A DNA stretch of 36,767 bases, from assembly GCA_964507825.1 (NCBI GenBank), contig CAZDQM010000016.1, positions 1 through 36,767 on the forward strand, written 5' to 3'. Within the stretch, counting starts at the first letter, position 1. Every line of letters begins with the position of its first letter. The position numbers and the translations under genes were made by a program. Positions 1 to 7,298 of this stretch are shown one piece after another. Source of the DNA: JAWVZS01 sp964507825. Its GTDB lineage: Archaea; Thermoproteota; Nitrososphaeria; Nitrososphaerales; Nitrosopumilaceae. The notes below the pieces were generated by a model, which was given only the letters and a program-made list of their open reading frames with translations, was not told the origin of the DNA and made no database searches.

Positions 1-417
1 CGCTATACTTTCATGGTATAATAGAATCCTGTGACTCACTTGGTGGAGTAATATGCAATTTTGGAATCGTTGGCGTGTAAAGTGATTTATTGTACAGTCA
101 ATCTCGTATGTACCTGTTCCCGAGTTTTACTATATTTTTCGTTGAAGATCGGATATCGAGTATATACACCTCGAGTTTTTTCACAGCACACCTGTACAAT
201 TTTGGCAGGGAGTCATGGCCGGCAAAATATTCTTTATTACATGTTATCATTTTGATAATGTTGTAATCGAGGACTGATTCTGAATGCTTGCCGATACGTT
301 ACCGAATAACTTGGCCGCAATTGTAATTCATTGCTGTTGATTTTACTTGTGGGCTGTTTTGTATATTGTGCGAGAAGATCATACGATAATATTAAATGTA
401 TTATGATCTAGTCGTCT
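1..417. other. Left-edge non-coding stretch
   Basis: I see no convincing gene here. The only open frame of any length (61-255) has an unlikely composition, rich in Cys, Tyr and Leu, and no start signal, so I treat it as chance. No tRNA T-loop or cloverleaf is visible. The last 35 bases are A/T-rich (around 384-400) and could hold the TATA-like box for the gene starting at 418. Confidence 0.5.
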
Positions 418-1626
418 ATGATGTCCGAGGCAGACGAGTTTGCAGAGTCGCTACTTGATCAGATTGACGTTGAGATACAAGAGGAGAAAAAGATTACCGA
501 GTCAGCCGATAGAATATCAGAAGATCCCGGGTTTAGGGTAAAGTTTGAACCATTAGAGGATGCGGCAGGTCGAATATTTGATGATTACCGGGAGCGGGCT
601 GCCGAATTCACGGGGTTGCAGGTGCCTACTGATACACGGATAGAATTCCTAGATCTAAAAGGGATGAAGATTGTCAAGGGGAAGAGGGTGCATGCGGCCC
701 ATGGGTCGCGCGAGTACGTAGACGCCCTGTTTGAGGCGGTTTCTCGAAACGATAAAAAAAATATTGCAACACTGTTCCAAAAGGATTCTGTACGGTTTCT
801 CACATACTCTACATACGTAAAGTCATACATCTCAAACATTACCACCACGTATGGGGAATACTTGGAACCGGCAATCAACATAAACAAATTCGTCCTGTCT
901 AGATACCCGCAGATAATTCTGTACGGACACGGCGCGCCTTATGAGGCTAGATTCGACGACGTACACTCTGGATACATTGGTGCATTGAAGATGACGATTC
1001 TAGGGGAATTAATTCATTCTATGCAGGGAGCGCTTCACAAGGAGGTGAGCAAGTGGGCGACCGTGACTCATCAACTAAGCGAGGAGCTGGCATCGAACAT
1101 CCTTGCACTAGACGACGGGGCGGCTGCGACGCTGTGCGATCACCTAGACATCCGGGGGATACCGGATGACTTTCCAATGGCAATCCGGGCAAACCTGTTC
1201 TTTACACTACATCCGCAGAGTCTAGTCATAAATGAGCTTGGACCGCAGGCCATGGCGTTTACAAAAATCCAGGTGGATCCGAAGATTTTAGAACACGTTC
1301 CAAACCTTGCGCAGGTGTGCCAGGAATGGCTGGCCGCGATGCGGTCACACGGGGTTGCATTTGATGCCATCGAAGGCATGACCAAATTTTGCATCAAAGG
1401 TATGATTCCTGATGACGGGGATTTCAAAAAGTACTTGGAGATGTTCATGGGCACGGATGCTTACTCGTACCTGGACCAAAAAAGCACATGGGGGGATTTT
1501 ATCGATGAATCTTTCAAGCTGCGCGGCAGAGAAATATTTGGCGATATAATTGGAAATCCTCCAACAACAAACGAACTGGCGAGTCCAAACGCGTACTTGA
1601 AAAGGATTCAGGCACACATCCGTTGA
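418..1626 (+). CDS. Uncharacterised 402-residue protein
   Basis: I do not recognise a named family. The protein is soluble, with an acidic, probably helical N-terminus (residues 1-60) and a mixed alpha/beta body. It has no signal peptide and no membrane segment. A GELIHSMQ stretch near the middle (about residue 200) has an ExxH spacing, but the usual zincin HExxH is absent, so I infer no protease activity. Codon use matches the neighbouring housekeeping genes. Two adjacent ATG codons (418 and 421) are possible starts; the upstream region is A/T-rich and has no Shine-Dalgarno sequence. The stop overlaps the TTG start of the next gene by two bases, so the two are probably co-transcribed and may work together with the SirB1-type protein. 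Confidence 0.85.
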   Translation: MMSEADEFAESLLDQIDVEIQEEKKITESADRISEDPGFRVKFEPLEDAAGRIFDDYRERAAEFTGLQVPTDTRIEFLDLKGMKIVKGKRVHAAHGSREYVDALFEAVSRNDKKNIATLFQKDSVRFLTYSTYVKSYISNITTTYGEYLEPAININKFVLSRYPQIILYGHGAPYEARFDDVHSGYIGALKMTILGELIHSMQGALHKEVSKWATVTHQLSEELASNILALDDGAAATLCDHLDIRGIPDDFPMAIRANLFFTLHPQSLVINELGPQAMAFTKIQVDPKILEHVPNLAQVCQEWLAAMRSHGVAFDAIEGMTKFCIKGMIPDDGDFKKYLEMFMGTDAYSYLDQKSTWGDFIDESFKLRGREIFGDIIGNPPTTNELASPNAYLKRIQAHIR

Positions 1627-2438
1627 AACAAAAAACCAAAATCGATCAGTGGATGGATGTAGCCAACAATCCAGATCAAAATCTTGCTGAAAAGGGACTG
1701 CACTTGGCAAGAATTGTTGAATATCCGGATCTGGATATGGGCAAATACATGGGGATGGTACGTGATATTGGAGAGCAGTTGCGGGAGGCAGTCGGTGATG
1801 TAAAAAATCCGACGTACCTGATTTCGATGTTAAACGAGCAGCTTTTTGACATTTTTGGCCTAGTTGGTGACGATGATGACTATTACAATCCACAGAACAG
1901 CTTTGTAAATGACGTACTGGATAAAAAATCCGGCCTACCAATAACGATCTCGATAATATATGTCGAGGTTGCCAAGCATGTGGGACTGGATCTGCAGCTA
2001 GTTGGATTTCCAAGTCACGTTCTTGTCAAATTCAACGAGGAACTGATAATCGATCCCTTTTACGGGGGCAGGATACTTGGGGCCGGGGAACTGCAAGAGA
2101 TCTTGGACGCAAACCTTGGGGGGCTAGAACTTGTACCGGAATTCCTAGACTCTATCTCGGAAAAAAAGATCCTGGTCCGGATGACTAGAAACCTAAAAAA
2201 CGCGTACATGCAGTCGTACGCATTTGAAAAGGCCTGCCTGTGCATGGATCTTGCAATGTCTTTGGAGGCGGGGGTTCCGGAGGATGCAAGGGACATGGGA
2301 ATCATCAAGGAGCGGCTGTCTGATTTTGAATCCGCACTTTCATACCTTAACCGGTACCTGGAATTAAGGCCAGACGCGCAGGACGCGGACGCTGTCTTGG
2401 ATTTGATCAAAAGTATCAGGATGAGGGCTAGTCGATGA
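1623..2438 (+). CDS. SirB1-type transglutaminase-like protein with C-terminal TPR
   Basis: The 271-residue protein looks like the SirB1/transglutaminase-like N-terminal family. It contains the hallmark block KKSGLPITISIIYVEVAKHV, followed by GFPSHVLVKF and IIDPFYGG, roughly residues 100-150. The C-terminal part (about 195-265) is helical and looks like tetratricopeptide repeats, ending in a LNRYLELRPDAQDAD block typical of TPRs. In bacteria relatives are widely annotated as SirB1 without a settled biochemical role, and some keep a Cys-His-Asp triad. Here I see the conserved His (PSHVLV) and Asp (IIDPF) but no clear Cys, so activity is uncertain. The start is TTG at 1623, overlapping the stop of the upstream gene. 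The 3' end overlaps a convergent small gene by about 11 bases. Confidence 0.8.
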   Translation: MKQKTKIDQWMDVANNPDQNLAEKGLHLARIVEYPDLDMGKYMGMVRDIGEQLREAVGDVKNPTYLISMLNEQLFDIFGLVGDDDDYYNPQNSFVNDVLDKKSGLPITISIIYVEVAKHVGLDLQLVGFPSHVLVKFNEELIIDPFYGGRILGAGELQEILDANLGGLELVPEFLDSISEKKILVRMTRNLKNAYMQSYAFEKACLCMDLAMSLEAGVPEDARDMGIIKERLSDFESALSYLNRYLELRPDAQDADAVLDLIKSIRMRASR

Positions 2439-2601
2439 TCGAGCTGATGTCGTTGCCTTTTTTAATCTGCGAGATCTCATGGCGGGCAATCTTGTTTCGT
2501 AGCGCCTTTTTGAGGATGTTTAACTCCTCCCTTAACATGGCAACTTCGTCTTCTAGCTTTGCCACCCTTTCATAAACGGTCTCTGCCTCCGATGCACTCA
2601 T
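2428..2601 (-). CDS. Small coiled-coil protein, 57 residues
   Basis: Reading the minus strand from ATG at 2601 gives a 57-residue, highly charged protein. It starts MSASEAETVYERVAKLEDEV and continues with heptad-spaced Leu/Ile/Val (AMLREELNILKKAL), then a basic stretch and an acidic C-terminus ending SSIID. This is a typical short parallel coiled coil. It has no signal peptide or enzymatic motif. Its stop lies inside the last codons of the convergent SirB1-type gene (overlap 2428-2438). The clean reading frame and the amphipathic pattern make it a plausible real gene despite its size. The function is unknown; oligomerisation or a partner-docking role would be inference only. Confidence 0.7.
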   Translation of the reverse strand: MSASEAETVYERVAKLEDEVAMLREELNILKKALRNKIARHEISQIKKGNDISSIID

Positions 2602-2817
2602 GCTAAGTCAATACGAAAATTGTCTTAAAAAGTTATTGTCATACCGGCGGCCTAGTGCGGATTCTTAGGCACGGAATTTGTTTGATCTTTGTTGTCCTAG
2701 GGCCGTGGCGTGAGCGATACGGGATGCGTAACGCGAGCTGTATCTGTATCTGCCGCGGACCATTTTATCAGCGCATGATAAATTAGACTTAATAGGATGC
2801 AGTTGGATTGACCATCC
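2602..2817. promoter_or_regulatory. Divergent intergenic region between two small genes
   Basis: This 216-base gap separates the minus-strand coiled-coil gene from the plus-strand zinc-ribbon gene, so it should hold both promoters. The A/T-rich patch around 2776-2795 is the best candidate TATA region for the zinc-ribbon gene. A G/C-rich stretch at about 2690-2760 is unexplained. No tRNA fold was evident. Confidence 0.35.
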
Positions 2818-2979
2818 ATGGGACGCCGAAGGACTCAGAAGATAATAAAAACGGGACCAAAAAACGTTACGACCGGAATGTGCCCCCTGTGTCAGACGAT
2901 AGGACGCATCTTTTTGCTTGGACCGCCAGGACAGGAGAGGTGCAAGTGTGAAAAGTGCAGACAGGAATTTGATCTATAA
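2818..2979 (+). CDS. Small zinc-ribbon protein, 53 residues
   Basis: The ATG at 2818 opens a 53-residue basic protein. Residues 1-20 are Arg/Lys-rich. They are followed by CPLC (Cys22, Cys25) and CKCEKC (Cys42, Cys44, Cys47), a two-knuckle zinc-binding pattern. Archaeal proteins of this size and layout are often nucleic-acid or ribosome associated, but I cannot name this one. It is monocistronic: the next credible gene begins about 700 bases downstream. The conserved cysteines and intact frame support it being expressed. Confidence 0.75.
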   Translation: MGRRRTQKIIKTGPKNVTTGMCPLCQTIGRIFLLGPPGQERCKCEKCRQEFDL

Positions 2980-3673
2980 TCCCGGACAAACTTATTCATG
3001 TTTTTAGTATGGCATGTTCCTGACTGTCTGGTGTTTTAGTGTAGATGCCAGATGCTTGGCAAGTGATGTAGTATGTCTATTGACATGCGTTATGGTGGGA
3101 ATTCGCAGATATGGCCAGGGTGACTTGCTGATATCTTTACTGATTTGGATTCGTACACGGCAGATCATCTGGGCACTAGAATTTGTCCGCATCGTTACGG
3201 TTATTGCATGTCGGCGCGACGTGTACTGCAAATATGTCACAGGTAGCACAACAATTAGGCCGCAGCTGGGTTTTGAGATTCGTAACTGTTAACGTGGTTT
3301 TGAGATCATTTTGGCACAAGTTCAGGATATAGCGCAAAAATATAGGCATGACGTTAACAGCTACCGTACGTGAAATCAAACAGGGAGCTGGGGATCCAGC
3401 AATGGTATAGCTACAGGTGAATAGCTCCAAGAAACGCCGCAAATGTAAATGGTATAGTGCAGATGCAGCGATGAGTCATCTTGGTTCTAGTGGTACCATT
3501 CTCTAATACCTTACAAGTAAATCGATGAAATTCTCACGAGTCTATTCCATAACCGATTTGTGATATACGCGAGCGTTGCTACACTCTAGTCAAAAAGTGT
3601 CAAATAACCGTGAAATTGCAATATTAGAATAAATAGGAACATCCCAAATAAATCTAATCAACAAAAAATAATC
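2980..3673. other. Gene-poor stretch, left flank of the decayed island
   Basis: About 690 bases without a credible gene. Both strands contain open frames of 80-90 codons, but they overlap each other, are rich in Cys, Arg and Thr and lack start signals. The only structured element is the left arm of a long imperfect inverted repeat (3281-3360). The 100 bases before 3674 are A/T-rich and probably carry the promoter for the broken operon that follows. No tRNA or CRISPR repeat was seen. Confidence 0.5.
3281..3360. repeat. Left arm of a long imperfect inverted repeat
   Basis: This 80-base segment matches the reverse complement of 5168-5250 at about 71 of 83 aligned positions (9 mismatches and 3 one-base gaps, counted by hand). 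The inner 18 bases (taggcatgacgttaacag) match exactly, and the similarity stops abruptly at the inner edge. The arms bracket about 1.8 kb holding the frameshifted genes and the transposase fragment. They could be terminal repeats of a decayed element, or inverted copies of the 5' end of one gene, since both can be read as remnants of a frame with YPELVPK. Confidence 0.7.
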
Positions 3674-4178
3674 ATGGGAACGGATGGTAACATTTACTTG
3701 GATCGTCAGCCGTTTGTGTTGGGATTTTTGTTACGCAAGTTTCCCAAATTTGACTTTAACATGGCTACATTCAAGGACAGGTTGCGGTTGCAAAAATTCA
3801 TCTATCTGCTACAGGCACACAACATCTATCTGGGATACGACTTTTCATGGTAACATCCGCGGTCCCTACTGTACGACCCTGACAACGGCCGCCTTTGCTT
3901 TGGACAACTTTTATGATTCCATACCCAAACAGGTCAAAAATACAAAGTTCGCTAGTAGCACCGTCCAATCACGGTTTGACAGGTTCGTCAAGTTCATCGA
4001 CAAAAAGGAGAACGATGCTAATTTTCTTGAGGCTGCGGCCTCGTTACACTTCCTGTTGAAGACGCGCCATATAGTCGACGATGACGCGGTCAGAAAGGTG
4101 GCTAGGAAGATGCCGGACGCGGACGAATTATACGTAAAAGATGTGCTAGAGCAGATTAGACGGGAGGAGTTGTTGTGA
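3674..4178 (+). pseudogene. Frameshifted gene, YwgA-like (168 codons if repaired)
   Basis: The ATG at 3674 opens a frame reading MGTDGNIYLDRQPFVLGFLL, then LRLQKFIYLLQ and GYDFSW, and stops at TAA 3851-3853. The +1 frame continues directly with IRGPYCTTLTTAAFALDNFY and runs to TGA at 4178. Removing one A around 3852 restores GYDFSWYIRGPY, which fits a family of small prokaryotic proteins with an LQKxxYLL...GYxFSWYxxGPYS pattern (YwgA-like; distantly reminiscent of SocA/DUF4065 antitoxins, which I do not claim). So the gene is broken by a single-base insertion or contains a sequencing error. A GTG start of the next gene overlaps its stop (4175-4178), showing that it was once the head of an operon. 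Confidence 0.7.
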
Positions 4179-4449
4179 GCAAACTGGCAGAAACTACAAT
4201 GGATGAAATTGCAGGCCAAGTCAAGCTCATGAAGGCAGACATGGGTCCAGACATGGACGAACGATATGTCGATAAGGCGTTGTATTATATGATACTTGAC
4301 GCAATAGGGGCGCGGAGGCCGACATCAAACTAGTCGGCAAAAACGTATTCAAGCCGGAGGTGTCTAGGCCCGTGATGGATGATTTTATTTTAGACGACAA
4401 GGTGGTGATACCCATACTCAAAAGACTGCACCAAGGCAAACCGGTATGA
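4175..4449 (+). pseudogene. Second frameshifted gene of the decayed operon
   Basis: GTG at 4175 opens a frame beginning MSKLAETTMDEIAGQVKLMK, which passes through YVDKALYYMILDAIGA and then stops at a TAG near 4330. An overlapping frame continues as EADIKLVGKNVFKPEV and ends VIPILKRLHQGKPV with TGA at 4449. The join is around 4303-4310 in a G/C-rich run (gggcgcggagg), where an indel explains both halves. I do not recognise the family. Overlapping stop/start pairs at both ends (4175-4178 and 4446-4449) show tight coupling with the genes either side, so the three probably formed one functional unit that has lost function. Confidence 0.6.
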
Positions 4450-4838
4450 ACGAGTTATGGATCCTGCCGGGGCCGATCTGGACTGGAATCATAATGTCAG
4501 TCGTGCTGACATGCCTATTCCTGTTTCAGGAGCGATACAAGGCCAGAAAAAAACGTGTCATGTATGCAGATCTCATCATGGTGGAACTCAATCTCATACT
4601 TGATTTTCTCCATCCTCTATCATGTAATAGGCCCATCCTACGTACTAACAATCCGATAGGAACGATTCCAAGAAGCATGTACGACGGACTCGTGTCCTCG
4701 TCCATGATTTCAGTATTTGGCACCGACTTGCAACGTCAGTTGCACGCATTTTACAGGGGGATGGACAACAGGTCGCACGACTCCATGCGATCCGAAATCA
4801 TGCCCCTGCTCGAAGACGTAGTCAAGTTTCGAGAATAG
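4446..4838 (+). CDS. Membrane-anchored protein of unknown function
   Basis: The 130-residue frame starts with ATG overlapping the previous stop (ATGA at 4446-4449). Residues 8-29 form one hydrophobic segment (GPIWTGIIMSVVLTCLFLF), followed by a basic stretch (QERYKARKKR). This suggests an N-terminal membrane anchor with a cytoplasmic helical domain. The rest is soluble, with no motif I recognise. It is the third gene of the operon whose first two members are frameshifted, so it may be expressed but orphaned, or it may also be 3'-truncated: the DNA right after it turns into transposase remnants. Confidence 0.5.
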   Translation: MNELWILPGPIWTGIIMSVVLTCLFLFQERYKARKKRVMYADLIMVELNLILDFLHPLSCNRPILRTNNPIGTIPRSMYDGLVSSSMISVFGTDLQRQLHAFYRGMDNRSHDSMRSEIMPLLEDVVKFRE

Positions 4839-4843
4839 AACCT

Positions 4844-5167
4844 ATGCTGGACCTAGATAAAGTAACCGATCAAAACCGAATGCTTGAGGGCGCAGGCGGC
4901 GGCACTAGAGACATGAGCAAGAGATATAGTTCGCAAGACAAGGCCGATGTGGTGGAGGAGTTTTTTTACCATTAGCATGTCTGCCGCCGAGCTATGCCGC
5001 AAGCGCAATATCTTCCATGTGACTCTAGAACTAGGACAAGTTTCTGCAGGGTTGCAAGCCGGCGCTTGCCAGCCATGGATGTTGACAAGAGCCACGTCCG
5101 GAAGACTGAACACCTAAAGCGCATAATCGCAGAAATTATCATAGCCAACGATGTTTTAAAAAAATAA
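4844..5167 (+). pseudogene. Degraded IS3-type OrfA transposase fragment
   Basis: Pieces of a helix-turn-helix transposase subunit are spread over all three frames. MSKRYSSQDKADVVEEFF starts at 4913. ISMSAAELCRKRNI follows at 4971 after a shift at a run of seven T (4961-4967). DKFLQGCKPALASHG lies at about 5036-5080, and VDKSHVRKTEHLKRIIAEI to IANDVLKK at 5090-5167. This order matches the OrfA of IS3-like elements (HTH, then a helix before OrfB). At least three indels or stops break it and no OrfB follows, so it cannot be active. It ends exactly where the right inverted-repeat arm begins. Confidence 0.75.
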
Positions 5168-5250
5168 CTGTTAACGTCATGCCTAGATGCCTGCACTATA
5201 TCCTGAACTTGTGCCTAAAGATGATTCTCAAAACAATGTTGACAGTTATG
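5168..5250. repeat. Right arm of a long imperfect inverted repeat
   Basis: This is the reverse-complement partner of 3281-3360. It begins with ctgttaacgtcatgccta immediately after the stop codon of the transposase fragment. The arm overlaps the start of a degraded frame (5187 onward). About 86% identity over 83 aligned columns was counted by hand. Confidence 0.7.
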
Positions 5251-5447
5251 CTGTGCACAGAAAGATACGCGACAGTACAAGGGCCAAGAGGATGATGCAT
5301 ACTCTGTTCTCATGTATCTCAATATAGAAGAATCGCGGGCTTGACTACCTACAGGAGATTGCCAAGTACGTAAGCCGTGCGGATCAGGTTAACACTTGCC
5401 TACCGATTAAGGATATGGTTCACCCTTTGGAAGATACGGCATTTTAA
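5187..5447 (+). pseudogene. Remnant of an unrecognised gene, broken by indels
   Basis: Three frames carry consecutive protein-like fragments. MPALYPELVPKDDSQNNVD to AVHRKIRDSTRAKR comes from 5187; EDDAYSVLMYLNIEESR lies at 5288-5338; DYLQEIAKYVSRADQVN onward runs to IKDMVHPLEDTAF with TAA at 5445-5447. Joined together they give a continuous helical protein, so I read this as one gene with at least two frameshifts. I do not recognise the family. Its 5' part is shared, inverted, with 3281-3360. Confidence 0.5.
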
Positions 5448-5614
5448 TCCCTGCCGAATTTGTAAACTAAAACACCATCAGACATGCCATACTGCCTGAA
5501 TATCCGAGGATCATCTAGTCATAATTTATTGTATCATATCTCTTTTTGTACGCGTATCATTTACTTGCGAACCCTGCAGGACACTATATCGGCAGATTTT
5601 GTCGTGGGTGAAAA

Positions 5615-5625
5615 GCTTATTATAA
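5615..5625 (+). promoter_or_regulatory. TATA-like box for the Fe-S carrier gene
   Basis: The sequence gcttattataa is centred 27 bases before the ATG at 5647, the expected position for an archaeal TATA box feeding a leaderless transcript. No Shine-Dalgarno sequence precedes the ATG. Confidence 0.5.
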
Positions 5626-5646
5626 CAAATTTTAAATTTTTAACCA

Positions 5647-5997
5647 ATGGCGACAGAGCAAACGGCCAAGATAGTAACTGTTACTGCAAAGGCCGCCGAA
5701 AAGATCAAGGAATTCATGTCTGCCGAAGACGAAAAGCCACAATTCTTAAGAGTTTACGTTCAGGGAGGCGGATGTTCCGGCCTTTCCTATGGAATGGGCT
5801 TTGAGAACAAAGCAGAAGAAGACGACCTTGTTCTAGAAGAAAACGGAGTCAAACTACTTGTTGACAACTATAGTATTGACCACCTAAAGGGGGCCAATGT
5901 AGACTATATTGAAAGTCTAATGGGTTCGGGCTTTAAAATCAACAACCCCAACGTGACAAAATCCTGCTCATGTGGAAGCTCCTTTAGTACAGAATAA
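5647..5997 (+). CDS. erpA: A-type iron-sulfur cluster carrier (IscA/ErpA/HesB family)
   Basis: The 116-residue protein is a full-length A-type carrier that accepts Fe-S clusters from a scaffold and passes them to target apoproteins in the cytoplasm. The three diagnostic cysteines are present: Cys43 in GGGCSGLSY, and Cys107 and Cys109 in KSCSCGSSF near the C-terminus. The family fold covers residues 10-116. The gene stands alone behind a TATA-like box and is followed by a T-rich stretch. Fe-S targets in this window include the radical-SAM methylthiotransferase at 28551-29819. The exact subgroup (IscA, ErpA or SufA) cannot be settled by eye, so the symbol is provisional. Confidence 0.92.
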   Translation: MATEQTAKIVTVTAKAAEKIKEFMSAEDEKPQFLRVYVQGGGCSGLSYGMGFENKAEEDDLVLEENGVKLLVDNYSIDHLKGANVDYIESLMGSGFKINNPNVTKSCSCGSSFSTE

Positions 5998-6008
5998 CTC
6001 CAAACCCA

Positions 6009-6024
6009 TCCTTTTCCATTTTTC
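6009..6024 (+). terminator. T-rich terminator after the Fe-S carrier gene
   Basis: A pyrimidine-rich run (ccttttccatttttcc) starts 12 bases after the stop codon. Archaeal termination commonly uses such T tracts without a hairpin. Confidence 0.4.
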
Positions 6025-6146
6025 CAACATCTTCGTGCAAACTTGGGGCATTTTTGGGTAATTTTTACACCAAATGGCAGTTGGCGATAAGCACATATAA
6101 CCAAATGTAATACCTAGATCATGATAATTAGGGAGATGAAAAATTT

Positions 6147-7295
6147 ATGCCTCAATCAGGAATTGTCAAGTATCACGTTAAGCTTTCCTATGAAGTTGAT
6201 GGACTTGTTGAACGAGCAGACATTATAGGCGCAATTTTTGGGCAGACAGAAGGTCTGCTGGGCCCAGAAATGAACCTTAATGAGCTCCAACGTGTCTCTA
6301 AGATCGGCCGTATAGAAGTTCACGCCACCAATACCACCAATACCACAAAGGGGGATACCTTGATTCCAATGAGCACCGACATTGACACCTGCGCACTCAT
6401 TGCAGCTGCAATTGAAAGCATTGACAAGGTCGGACCGTTTGACTGTACCTTTCAACTAGATGCCATTGACGATGTCAGGGCCGCCAAAAAGGACGACATT
6501 GTACGACGGGCAAAGGAAATCAAGCAGCGCTGGGCAACCAAGACCGTAAGCGAGGGAGAAACCATGCTCAAGGACGTGCACGAGGGTGAAAACAAAAAGG
6601 TAGAGTCCTACGGGCCTTCCAAGTTGCCGTGCAGCCATGGGATCTACAATTCACCGTGGATCATTCTGGTTGAGGGACGTGCGGACATTATCAACCTGTT
6701 GCGTGCAGGATATGACAACGCACTGGCAATCAACGGGGCATCCATTGACGAGTCAATCAAGGACCTGTGCGACAAAAAGGAAACAATAGTTGCATTTCTT
6801 GATGGTGATCGTGCCGGCGGCTTTATCCTAAAGGAGCTCAAGTCTATTGTACGCATTGATGTTGAGCTACGTGCTGATACCGGCGTGGAGGTTGAAGAGC
6901 TGACTCCGCAAAGGGTAGATGAAATTCTCAGGCCGGTGGCCGACAAGCTGAGCGGCAAAACCGATCCGGACAGGCCACTCACCGTACGCTCATCTGACAA
7001 GCCACTTGCAGAGCTCGTATCAAAGATTCATCCTGACTTGAATGAGACATTGGAGGCAGTCGCCCTTGATGATGCAGACAAGGAGGTCTTCAAGGTACCA
7101 ATCAGCGAGCTTGTAAACAAGCTGTCTACACAATCCGGCATAAAATCCCTGATCCTAGATGGCATAATAACGCAACGACTACTTGACGGCGCGAAAAAGA
7201 CTGGAATCCAATTCGTAGTCGGTCACCGGGTTGCCAAACTAACCAGCTCCGATGGAATTACGCTTAGAACATTTAGCGAGCTTGGCATATCCTAG
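6147..7295 (+). CDS. dnaG: Archaeal DnaG primase (Toprim)
   Basis: The 382-residue protein is archaeal DnaG, a Toprim-domain enzyme linked to RNA primer synthesis and, in archaea, to the exosome. Residues 1-165 form the archaeal N-terminal region. The Toprim domain follows with ILVEGRADI (catalytic Glu176) and the FLDGDRAGG metal-binding acidic pair (Asp219, Asp221). Length is close to other archaeal DnaG proteins. The bacterial N-terminal zinc-binding domain is absent, as expected. A GGGAGATG stretch at 6131-6138 could act as a ribosome site for the ATG at 6147, and an A/T-rich box lies near 6092-6102. A short ACC/AAT repeat encodes NTTNTT at residues 62-67. RibK starts 3 bases after the stop, so the two genes are probably co-transcribed. 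Confidence 0.95.
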   Translation: MPQSGIVKYHVKLSYEVDGLVERADIIGAIFGQTEGLLGPEMNLNELQRVSKIGRIEVHATNTTNTTKGDTLIPMSTDIDTCALIAAAIESIDKVGPFDCTFQLDAIDDVRAAKKDDIVRRAKEIKQRWATKTVSEGETMLKDVHEGENKKVESYGPSKLPCSHGIYNSPWIILVEGRADIINLLRAGYDNALAINGASIDESIKDLCDKKETIVAFLDGDRAGGFILKELKSIVRIDVELRADTGVEVEELTPQRVDEILRPVADKLSGKTDPDRPLTVRSSDKPLAELVSKIHPDLNETLEAVALDDADKEVFKVPISELVNKLSTQSGIKSLILDGIITQRLLDGAKKTGIQFVVGHRVAKLTSSDGITLRTFSELGIS

Positions 7296-7298
7296 AAC

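Noticed and set aside
61..255. 64-codon open frame at the left edge
   Set aside because: Composition is Cys/Tyr/Leu-rich, with no start signal and no recognisable motif; probably chance.
1345..2013. 222-codon minus-strand frame opposite two real genes
   Set aside because: A shadow of the plus-strand genes: it crosses their junction and has low-complexity, His/Pro/Cys-heavy content.
3004..3442. Several overlapping 80-90 codon frames on both strands
   Set aside because: They overlap each other, are rich in Cys/Arg/Thr, and lie in the decayed flank. Only the repeat arm within them is meaningful.
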